Part shown: piece after piece, positions 24,291 through 33,857 of the stretch
How the letters are laid out: each line of letters starts with the position of its first letter
Position numbering within the stretch: the first letter of the stretch is position 1
DNA from: Argentina anserina
Taxonomy: Eukaryota > Streptophyta > Magnoliopsida > Rosales > Rosaceae
Assembly (NCBI RefSeq): GCF_933775445.1
Contig: NC_065875.1
Coordinates: forward strand, 17,793,555-17,857,554
Direction of reading: 5' to 3'
Length of the DNA: 64,000 nt
Notes under the pieces: model-generated
Seen by the model: only the letters and a program-made list of their open reading frames with translations
Database searches by the model: none
Told to the model about the DNA's origin: nothing
Position numbers and translations under genes: made by a program

Positions 24291-25342
24291 AGCACTTTGT
24301 GCGACGTTCTTAACATGTTTTTACCTCCATTTGTACTTTGCTTAGCCCTTATTATTATACTATTGAGTCATTGAGTCGTAGTAAGAGTCTTGGGAGGTAT
24401 TGGATGCATTTTTGTGCGTACATGAGTTTAAAACGCATAATTGGTCTAGAGTCATAGTTTGAGTAGGAATCCTTGTAGGACTAGGAAACTGAGTTGGATT
24501 AGGAGTCTTCATCTTTCTACGTTTTGGTCGCATTGGCGATATTTTGAGAGTCATTCTTGCACTAGGAATCCTTGTTAGGTTTCGAAATTAATTATCTCTT
24601 ACTTATGATTTTATTTTCTTATTTTCAGATTGGATTTAAGAGATAATACTAGAGGAAAACAAGGAGAAGCTATGCACATGGAGCCCTATCATTAATAAGT
24701 CATGCAACAATTAAATAGAAGAGATAATTAAAGAAAAAGAGATGGAGCCAAGTCATGCAACAATTGAATAGAAGATGATCATTAAAGGCATAAAACATGG
24801 CATGATTTAGGACATAAAACATGACATGATTTAGGGCATAAAACATGACATGATTTAGGGTATAAAACATAGCATGATTTAGGGAATAAAACATGGCATA
24901 TAGAATAAAACATGACATGATTTAGGGAAATAAAACATGACATTATTATAGGAAGAAAGAGGCAAATTCAAACCCTCACTCTTTCCTCTATATATACATG
25001 GTTTCACCTCTCAAATAATATCACTTCTCATTTGCATTCAAGAGTCAAACCTTTGCCTAAATACTACCTCAAACATCCTTCATCAAAACAGCAAGCAATT
25101 CTCCCCCATATATAAATTCCATCTCCACCAAAATTACCATTGAAGACACACCTCCAAGGTTCATACAACGTGTGATTCTCGCAACTCTTCTTCATGAGTT
25201 TGTTCGTTTTTAATTTTCTACAATACTTTGTCTATTAAGATTGTAGTATGATGTTTTGTGTGAGATTATTGTTTTGTATTAAGAATCGAAATTTTCAGAT
25301 TGTACATTTTAAAAAGAAAAAACTTTACAAGTTAAAATACTC
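24291..25342. mobile_element. AT-rich insertion, probably an LTR fragment, in the Tat-type element
   Basis: Composition changes abruptly on both sides. The stretch starts TGATAGGAGCACTTTGTGCG, a type of start I associate with plant LTRs. It contains a TATATATA box (about 24993) and a minisatellite (24790-24945), and lacks coding capacity. I could not find a target duplication, so the ends are approximate and the class is inferred. Confidence 0.4.
24790..24945. repeat. Minisatellite with a unit of about 24 bases
   Basis: There are six to seven imperfect tandem copies of CATAAAACATGACATGATTT plus AGGG. Copies differ at one to three positions, and one copy is shortened. Confidence 0.85.
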
Positions 25343-28210
25343 CTAAGAATGTCTTACAGGCTGGGCTCGCCCCCTCCCAGCATCTTCACCCACTCCCTCG
25401 ACCACGGCCTCGATCATATGACATCTTGGACATCGAGGAGGTTGTTGGTGGATTCTCGCATGCCGGGACCCTAACAACTGACGCCAAGGTCTCCAATCAG
25501 GCGTGCTGCAGAGGCTTCGGCGATTGGGAAGTTCACCCATGTCCCCGATCGGTTCCGGACTTTGCGTCTGCGCAAATGGCGCTGGGGCATTTCGGGACAC
25601 GACCACCGGGAGATTGGGCACGAACTTGGCGGGTGGCATTTTGACTTGCGCATGCTGGCCAGGCACGGGCGCTGAAATCTAAAGGTGCTTCCATGCCTCT
25701 TCAAGGATGACGAAGCCACGCACCACGCCAAACTCGAAATGGTATTGCCGCCCATCATTGAATCCTTCTCGTTGGCCGTCACTGCAACCCTCCAGATACG
25801 CCTCATTCGACCGTTGCAATGCAACCACCCTCTCCTTCTTGAGCTCCTCCACGTGTTCCTTCTCTGCCGCCCGCCGGCGTAAGGTAAAGTCTGCTTCTTT
25901 TTTCGCAAGCTTCCGCGCAAGCTTCTCGGAAGACTCTGCATCTAGCTTCTCCTTCCACTCCTTCTTCCGAGCCTCCAAGGTCACGGTTGACTGGTTCCAC
26001 GCCTTCTCTTTCACTTTCAGTGCCGTGAGCTCTTTCTCTCTTTCCGCCAGTTGCCCCTCCAGTTCGACAACCCTGGCATCGCTCTCCACTAGAGAATATT
26101 TGCTCTTCTGGAGCTCGCCTCATAACTCCCCAACAACCCAGTTGGCCTCATCCACCTGGACAACGTCGACCACCTGCCGGTCCTCCAATTCCTTCACTCT
26201 CACCAGGAGTGATTCATTGGTGACGATGTATTCCTGGATGACCCGCTCGTCCTCGACTGCCTTTGCTTGGAATTCGACCTCTAGGAAGTCCCGGGTGTCG
26301 TGCACCTCAGCTGTCACATGCAGACAATATTGATTAAACCTTTGTCTCCATCATGTCAGAATCATAACTGAAATAACGCTTACCCGCGTAAGCCTCTTCT
26401 CCACCTCGTGGAAGTTGAGCCGGGCATCTTCATTGTGCCGGATCGTTGGCCCATGGCACATGTGCCTCATGTGCCCCGCCATCCTCTTTAAGTGGGGCGC
26501 CAACTCCCTAACCTCGGCTAGCTCCGCCAAGACCTCGGCCCTCATCTCTGCGCCGGCGGACCGCGTCCTCTTCGCCCTCCGCTCTTGGTCCCCAGCACTC
26601 CGGCTCTTTTTTTGCCGATGGCTCCCCTTGGCCGCCCGCACCCCGCCTCCGGCCTAAACCCCCCCATCCGCCGCTAGGGCCAGCACGGCCGACGCCTCGA
26701 CTCCAACCTGCTGGATGCCCTGCGTCCGGGTCACCCCTCTCGCCTCACTGGTCACTTCCTCCAGCACCATCTACTATAGCACTGGACCATGGCTGCGCTG
26801 GTCTGCCTCTTCCGAATTCTCTCCATGACCTTCCTTTAAATCGGTTATCGCCACCTTCTCCTCATTCTAGTCCATCCAAGGGCCTACAATCTCACCCCAC
26901 CCTCAATACATTGCCACCTCGGCCGACAACAGCCTGTATTGCTTCAGCACCAGGGACATGGGGTAGATGCCATCCTCAAACTTCTCCGGCACTACGGGGA
27001 ACCCCTCCCTCACCTCCACGTCCACGTCCTTCGGACCCTATTCCAGGAAGACGTCTTCGATCCCTTGGACCACCTCCTCGTCCGTCAGCTTGTTGAACGG
27101 CCCGGGCTCCTTCCTCTCGGACAACTTGATCTCCATCGTCGCTGCATTTAATCATTGTTAGAACCAACACCAATAACACTCAAGCTAGCTTGCTCACCAC
27201 TCTTATCGGCCGATTTGACGACATTGTCGGCTTGGTATATGCCCATCCGGCACCACCGGTACACCGACATGTCGGCCAGCTCTTTGAAGGCGAGCATGCA
27301 CCTCATCAATCGTTTCTCCATCATCAGCGACATCTCGTTGCGTATTGACACTGCAAAAAAAAAAGTTTAACCTCCGCTTACACCGTCAAATACGAATACA
27401 AGCAAAAAAAAACAAGAGCGAGGCACATTACTAAGCGGCTAAAAGGCCCCCGACACTTGGAAATTTAAGGCTTCCTTTTGCCACGACCCCTCTACGACAA
27501 ACGCCTGCTCCCTCCAGTTCGTTGGGGTGGAGCTCAGGGGCTCAAAAATCAATAGGGCTTACTGTTTCCCTCGGGGCGCTATCCTGATGCAACCCTGCTC
27601 GCCCACTTCAGGGAGTACTGTAGCGACCAGTAGGCAACGAACTCCTGCCAGCACGACTTTCCTTGCCTAAGCGCCCGGAACACCGCGATGCTCCCCAGAA
27701 ACTGTAGCCACATGTTAGGCGTTACTTGCCCAGGGGTGATGTTCAAACTGGAGAGTAGATACTGCACGCATAATGTCATCGGGAGAGTAAGCCCGTACGC
27801 CAGTGCTTGCTCCGTTATATAGCAGCCCCCTCCGGTGGCATGTGAAACAGATTTATTTTGGTTAACGACCTCAGGTTGATTTCCGCCGGGATGTCGTACA
27901 CCTCCCGGATATTTTCCAACTCATCCACCGTCGTGCCGCGACCAGGCGGATCCACGTTCTTGTCCCCCAGTCACCATCTGCGGTCGTCGCCGTTGGTCCT
28001 CGCTTCTTCGATTTCACTTTTCGCCATTTCAATACCCTGCAACAAAAGACCAGGCGGGTTACTAGATGACCCCACATTGCTCATATGGGGCACGCCCCTC
28101 AATTCAGACTTTTCCCACCCCACAGCCCGCTCCAGCGTGTTAGTAACCGGCGAATTTGAGCGCAAATCCTTAGAGACACAACTCCCAACAACTTCGGCCA
28201 ACTTTCCCAT
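25343..28210 (-). pseudogene. Antisense gene remnant of the Tat-type element (putative gypsy-type transposon domain, then coiled coil)
   Basis: Read on the minus strand from 28210, the pieces follow in order. First is an N-terminal part beginning MGKLAEVVGSCVSK (28210-27971). A domain with LNITPGQVTPNMW and CWQEFVAYW (about 27779-27579) matches my memory of the 'putative gypsy type transposon' domain (Pfam Transposase_28). A helical part contains CMLAFKELADMSVYRWC (27351-27148). Next come basic and charged stretches (26641-26351). A long coiled coil includes ESDARVVELEGQLAEREKEL (26317-25679). The last part is a Pro/Arg-rich end (25666-25343). Frameshifts and stops separate the pieces. The DNA is GC-rich. 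Such proteins are known as extra genes of Tat-lineage gypsy elements, with unknown function. A TATA box and a G-box lie upstream at 28435-28506. Confidence 0.65.
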
Positions 28211-28434
28211 TTGCTACAACTCCCACACCAACACATATTAGCCCATTACTCCCAAACCAGAAAACACAGTAAAGAAACGAGAACGATACCTTTGGTTGTC
28301 GTGGATGAACTGACGTAGCGTTTGCAAACGCGGAGATACCTACTCTTTCCGATTACAATCACCGGGAATTCTTCTATTTCTCTCCTCTTCTGCTTTAACA
28401 CTTTTGACATATGAGAACCAACGGTTTCACCCCT

Positions 28435-28506
28435 CTATATATAGCCGCCAGAGATGATCCCGACCGTCGAAAAAAATTTCCCCAGTCGTCGGATCATCGC
28501 CACGTG
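28435..28506 (-). promoter_or_regulatory. Probable promoter of the antisense gene: TATA box and G-box
   Basis: On the minus strand, CTATATATAG (28435-28444) lies about 225 bases before the candidate ATG at 28210. The G-box CACGTG (28501-28506) lies about 60 bases further upstream. AAAG/GTATCG (about 28290) and TTGTAG/CAAATGG (about 28216) could be the ends of a leader intron. Confidence 0.45.
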
Positions 28507-28739
28507 CCCCACTACCGTAAAACCACCTCGGTTATCCTCCCGACGCACCCCACGCACGCGCATTTATCCATAAACCCTTAATCCTTCACATTCTCCCATA
28601 CGCCATCATTTCCGCTGACTGCATTAATTGTCCAGTCCCTCGGGGTGAGTAGACCACTCGCGCCGGGGGACTTCGGCCGTTGCAGCGGGGGACATTCCTT
28701 GAATGAAGACTTTAGGGACTTGCCATATAACTCTGGAAT

Positions 28740-29160
28740 AAGGAAAATCTCTAACCCGGGCCAATCTCCAGATTCATGGATGCTCCGAGCGTGTTAGTTA
28801 ACCTGCGAGCCAAACCCCGAGATCCTAGGTCACTCAAGGTCCAGGGACGCTCCGATGTTAGTTAACCCACGTGGCTAACTGCGTTTGTTAGTTAACCCTT
28901 GTCTAACATTGAGGTATCGACCACTCTCCAAGCCCTAGGCCACACTCCATGTCGATGACACTCGCACACCTGGTTAACCCATGCGTCTGTGGAGGACGTC
29001 ATTGACCAGATCCATGGGTGCCCTATACGGTCGGGACCCGACCGGGCGGTTAGAACCTGAACCCGGCATACGTAGGTCATGCCAGATCCATGGACACCCT
29101 GAGTGCGCTAGTTAACCCATGTGCCTAGCCCCGGGGTTCTAGATCACTTTCCATGGCCAC
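28740..29160. repeat. Degenerate tandem repeats in the 3' part of the Tat-type element
   Basis: Units of roughly 80-110 bases recur. They are built on GTTAGTTAACCC(A/T)(C/T)GTG, a following CCTAG/GTTCTAGATCACT phrase and AGATCCATGG(A/G)(T/C)(G/A)CC. The phrases are diverged and out of step. They lie between the antisense promoter and the 3' LTR. Confidence 0.6.
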
Positions 29161-29269
29161 AGATCGGCCGACCTGGGTCTTGAGTAAATCGCACTCGGAT
29201 ATTTGCATCAGAGATGAAGATATGAAACTCCCCACCCAAGGAATCTCCTCGATTGGGGACTTGGGAACT

Positions 29270-29670
29270 TGTTAACACCACCCCCTGAATGTGGTGACCG
29301 GAGACCTGGAAAACCAGACAGGCAGATAGACCAGCCCGGTAACCCCTCTGCTTGCTCCACGGTGGCTCGCATTTAGGGATAGATGCAATGTACTGGCACA
29401 CATTCCCTTATCGAGGGAAGGGCCAGAGACATTCCCCAATGCACTTATAAATAGACTGTCAAAACCACCTAAAAGAGGTAACGTATTCCTTAGTCTTTAA
29501 CTTTCGAATTTATTCCTTATCGGATACTAACTTAAGCTTCGGAGGGTCAAAAGCCGGCGCACCGCTTGTCCTTTGGCTTTTACTTGTGTTGTGTGCAGGT
29601 CTCATTGAGCTGACACACCGGAATATAAGGCTACGAAAAGCTCGATCTCCCGGATTTAGCTCCCGTAACA
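29270..29670 (+). repeat. 3' LTR of the Tat-type element
   Basis: It is 401 bp, begins TGTTAACACCACCCCC and ends GCTCCCGTAACA. It aligns with 20746-21170 but has many substitutions and a short internal deletion, so the insertion is old. Confidence 0.85.
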
Positions 29671-29675
29671 TATAT

Positions 29676-31055
29676 CAAGATCAAAGGGTCTCAGATAGAA
29701 CAAAAACGGTGAAAAACCATGGCCTTCTTCACACCTCACCTAGTATTTATTGACGTACAAGATTTAATCAATAACCTTAAGCCGGATTCATTCCAGTAAT
29801 ATTGTTTGATTGCTTGAAAAGATATGCATTTATGCAAATGTCTCGAACTAGTGAGTAGTGATCAATGGTTTACGGCTCCCGTACCCTAATAATGGACCGG
29901 AAGATATATATCAAAGACAACTATGTACGGACAGTGTTGTCAATCTCAACCTCCTAATCAAGTAACGCACTTACGCACATATATGAAAAGAAAATATACT
30001 CTTCCATCGATCAGCAAAATGACTGATCTAACTATACCTAGCCGTTATGGTCTGTCTTCCATAGTCACGATCCAATTTTTACGGACACATCAAGTAAGCT
30101 TTTTTTTTTATACGGACACATCAAGTAAGCTTTGACTAACAGAGTTAGAAACTAACAGCATTGCATGTACATCATCACTCATCAATGACGTCAGAGAATA
30201 ATGAATTGTGTACACTCTAAAAGATCCTTGACACAACACACCAACTAGCTACATGCATGCCCCCATAGCTATTTGAATAAGTTTCAATTTGGTTGATAAA
30301 TCATGTCGGAATTTTCAGTTTGTCTAGTTAAACTGGGAATCTTATAGCAATGGCATCAACGTTGATTGGTGGTGCACTGGTGCTGATTGCAGGAGAAGCA
30401 AATTGGCAGCTTTGCTCATTCATTATTCCGGATGTACTGGGTTTCCTAATTGACTATCGTAAAGTTGAAAATGATCATATGTCTGACGTTTTTATATAAC
30501 TAATTTCACTGTAGTGGTGCTGGCCGGTCAGCTGGTGTATTGACAAGAGTTATAGCCACCGACCAAATTAAAGCATCCTCTGTCTTCTATCTTCAGTTGC
30601 ATCATGGCTAAAAGGCTCCGATCCTAAGCTTTGATGGAGTAATGGGGAAGCTTAACCAAAGGTACTACTGCATATGTCTCATCTATGACATCTCAAACCG
30701 AATTCTGCAGGCCAGTACTGACAAAATTAAACTAGCTTACTAGGATTATGCTGCATTATATATCAAACCCATATCGCATACAACTTGTAATTTGCTGTAT
30801 AGAGCAAACAAATTGCTGAGAAATATGTTATAAATGTTGCATTGTCAATGCGATCGAAATGTCCCGGCATCAGTTATTAAAGCATGGTGATAAGTATGGA
30901 TGAGTATGGTACTAAAGCTGTTGAGCTGATTTGGTGACAATGAGATTCTGTAGAATCTTCTTGTTGCTAGATTTATGAATTTGAGATTAGGTTGTTTGCA
31001 GCATGGTCTCTCTTTTATCCACCGTTTTATATTAGTCTAAGTGTATATTAGGTAG
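29676..31055. other. Intergenic AT-rich DNA
   Basis: No gene was recognised. A phrase near 30395 (GGCAGCTTTGCTCATTCATT) weakly resembles one near 20340-20390 on the other side of the Tat element. A short duplication of TACGGACACATCAAGTAAGC lies at about 30080-30135. Confidence 0.3.
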
Positions 31056-31063
31056 CACAATTC

Positions 31064-31457
31064 CTATGCCTATGTAGCACAGACACCGACACCGATACCG
31101 CGACACCGACATGGCGCGACACGGCTATTTATATATAATTTAATATATTTATTAATGCATAAAAGAAATATATAATACATGAAATAATGCATAAAAGATT
31201 CAAGTTCATTCCATTACATAATAATTTAAAAGAAATAAATCTAAGAAAAAAAAAGGGAAAACGATTGGGCTGAAACAAAACTGGATTAATTATGTTTTGT
31301 TTTTTTTAAATTTAAAATGATGATGTGGCGTGTTGGTTAAAGTATCAGAGAAGTGTCGGAAAAGTCAATATTACTGACACGCCACGTGGAGTGTCGTAGT
31401 GTTGGGGAGTGTCGGATACTCCGACACTCCAGCCTTAGAAGTGTCAGTGCTACATAG
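31064..31457. mobile_element. MITE with CTATGTAGCAC ends, copy 1 (394 bp)
   Basis: It is flanked by the 8-bp duplication CACAATTC at 31056-31063 and 31458-31465. The left end reads CTATGCCTATGTAGCAC, and the right end is GTGCTACATAG. Subterminal regions are rich in short GACACCGACAC/GTGTCGG repeats in opposite orientation. There is no coding capacity. The TSD length suggests the hAT superfamily, but the ends are not the usual hAT ones, so the superfamily is tentative. It belongs with 61296-61861. Confidence 0.8.
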
Positions 31458-31771
31458 CACAATTCTCTTTTTTCTTTCTATAAATTCTCATATTTATAAG
31501 TTTAGTTTACACAATCAATACAACTAAGACAAAATTGCTCCATCTTTGCTATGGATTTCTACATCGGTTGACCCATAACATGTTTTACAGTACGTAAAGC
31601 CGGTAAAGGCATCAGCAAAAATGAGAAGCTAGCAGTTTTGTCAATCTGGTGCCTTGAGATGTTAGTCAGGCACTCAGGCCGCAGCCGTCATTAGGATAGA
31701 GATTCATTTTTTGAGATATAATCATATATACCTACATTAATGGGTATATATACCTCATATATATATAACGA

Positions 31772-32063
31772 GAGAGAATCAGGAGCGGACGTTCGCACAA
31801 TGCAAATTCATCCGTTCCGGCGACGTGCAACGACGCGAGGATGGTGCCGGCCAGAGCTCCAGCGCTGGCCCACGGCGACCGGAATCTATAAATTTACAGA
31901 TTCTGGCCGTTGTAGCCCGGCGCTAGAGCTCCGATCGACACAGACAAGAACGTCGGGAGGGGGAGTACGGCCGACACCATTTGTGCTGTCGTTGCGCATC
32001 ACCGGTAGCCAGAATTGCCGACGTCCGCACTTTTGAAGAGTTGCGAACGTCCGTTCTCGATCC
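31772..32063. mobile_element. GC-rich fold-back element, copy 2
   Basis: Imperfect inverted arms start GGAGCGGACGTTCG and end CGAACGTCCGTTCTCGATCC. Shared blocks with 2115-2403 include GGTGCCGGCC, CACAGACAAGA, AATCT-TAAATTTACAG-like centre sequence and GACGTCCGC. Related debris (GTGCGGACATCGG and CATCCGCA phrases) continues to about 32430. It is more diverged than copy 1. Confidence 0.6.
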
Positions 32064-32432
32064 GGCCTATATATATGAAGTGGACATCCGCAGTGCACCA
32101 AAAGTGCGGACATCGGCGCTTTCAACAGAATCTGACCACCCCGAGGACATTTCTCTTGTTGAACCAAGTCCAGGACCATCCCCAACGACATCACCAAGAA
32201 GATGAGGGTCAAAAAGATCGAGCTCGAAGGTCTAAGGAGCTAACTCACCGGAAAAGTCATATCCAATTAACGTCGACTGCAAATAGGCAACTGGTGACTC
32301 CACCGACAAATAGAAGCTCCAAATCATGGCCTGAGCTTTGTTTGGCAAGAGAAGAGTCGTTGCCGGCGCTGGATTCCGGTGAAAAACATGAACATCCGCA
32401 TTTTTAAAGGGTGCAGACATCCTCTCTCGATC

Positions 32433-32435
<3 letters not shown>

Positions 32436-32486
<51 letters not shown>
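32436..32486. repeat. (TA)n microsatellite
   Basis: A pure AT dinucleotide run of about 50 bases at the right end of the fold-back debris. Confidence 0.95.
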
Positions 32487-32488
<2 letters not shown>

Positions 32489-33857
32489 TGCATGTTCGTT
32501 CTTGGTATACGAACTAATATGATCCGAGAGTACTACTGTACATCCCATTATTATTGCTTCCATGATCGACAGCCTTCACAAGTACTACATGCGTGATATG
32601 AAGGTTTTTGGTGAATGATCGACATGATGACATATGTTTTGTCTTGCTAAACTGGGAATTATCAATCACCGACGACTATGCCTCTATTCCTAACTCGATC
32701 AGAGCCTAAAGAATCTCCATTATTGATCTATTTATCCAGTATGTAATGAATATTCATTGAATTTGGAAGAAAGATTTATTGAATATATTCAAATTCAATG
32801 AATATAATCCATGTAGAAGATAAGGGTTAGAGCTAGTAGACAGGATTTGATGTGCGGATGATCATCCAAACATGTGCTTATTAATACACTATATTATTAA
32901 TTAACAGATCTCCAACCCTCCATCTTTGAGAACAATATCAGTAGGTATGCATCTTCATTACTTAGCTTCCATAGTAAGACGTACATAAAACATATATGTA
33001 CGGTTAGAATTTACCTTATATGTGTTTGAAACTCGTGTGGATTAGCTGGCTTGTACGTAATCTATCTAAAGTTGCTGCTGCTCAAACTGACAGTTTGGAT
33101 TGCTTTGCTTTAGGTAACTAGCTACTGATAAAAAAGGTTACTTCTGATGAAAAGAATACACACTATCGACCTAATTTTCCAAAAGTTCCTTGTTAGTTAG
33201 GCCTCTAATCTACATAGTATCTGATATAGTTAGACAACTATCTCAAGAGGAAAAAGAACTCAAGAATTATGCAATATGATAATGGATTGACATACAGACT
33301 CTTTTTGGGTGATACTTATCTACTATAGAGAGAGCTAGTCCGGCACCCCAAATTTAAGCTCGATCGGATCACAAATGTAATTACAGAGAGGCTGAGGGCT
33401 TCAACAACAACTCTCTAGCTACCTTGTAAGATATCTAAGTAACCCCTTTTACTGATGCCACCTTCCTCATTTCTCTTCAAAGAACTTCCCTAAACCTTAG
33501 AATCCTTCGTATCATATCATTTTCGCATAATTTATCTCTCCAAAAGAAAAGAAAAAAAAAACTTTTCAAAGTTTCAATCATGAGGAACATTCCAAGATTT
33601 TATAGCAACCTTTTCTGCTTTCACCCTCTGCAATATCTTGTACAAATTCCTTGCACAGATTGCAACGGCCCAATAGTCTTTTTGGACTCAAATGCATTAA
33701 GAATGGGCTAAGGAAAACCTTTAAGGTCCAATCTACAAAACCTATCACTCTCGTCTTTCGTCTACAACAGCTCTGCTCTCAGTTGAAGCATGTCAAACAC
33801 TACAAGTCGTTTCTCTTCGGAAATTGGTCTGAATAGAGATTGAGGGGGAGACTGAGA
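32487..33857. other. Intergenic DNA and promoter of the prefoldin gene
   Basis: No gene lies here. The last 250 bases are the likely prefoldin promoter and leader. They hold two site II-type motifs, GGCCCA (about 33668) and TGGGCT (about 33704), and no clear TATA box. That fits a constitutively expressed gene. Confidence 0.45.

Larger units (their letters stand above)
20746..29670 (+). mobile_element. Degenerate Tat-type Ty3/gypsy retrotransposon carrying nested insertions
   Basis: Two related LTRs (20746-21170 and 29270-29670), both TGTTA...TAACA, bound the element. Its 5-base flanks are TGTAT and TATAT (4 of 5 match). The 5' leader starts TTTAGCGCTAGAAAGAGGG, which resembles the primer-site region of Tat-type elements. 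A short gag-like stretch follows, interrupted by a solo LTR. There is no protease, reverse transcriptase or integrase. Most of the right half is a minus-strand gene remnant (25343-28210). Extra antisense genes of this kind are known from Tat-lineage elements. The long GC-rich 3' part with degenerate tandem repeats (28740-29160) also fits. I infer a non-autonomous derivative. Confidence 0.7.

Noticed and set aside
25707..26333. A 208-codon Ser-rich frame on the + strand
   Set aside because: It is the shadow of the coiled-coil frame on the minus strand. The minus frame has the typical coiled-coil composition and continues on both sides.
32232..32596. Frames with Ile-Tyr repeats
   Set aside because: They come from (TA)n microsatellites.
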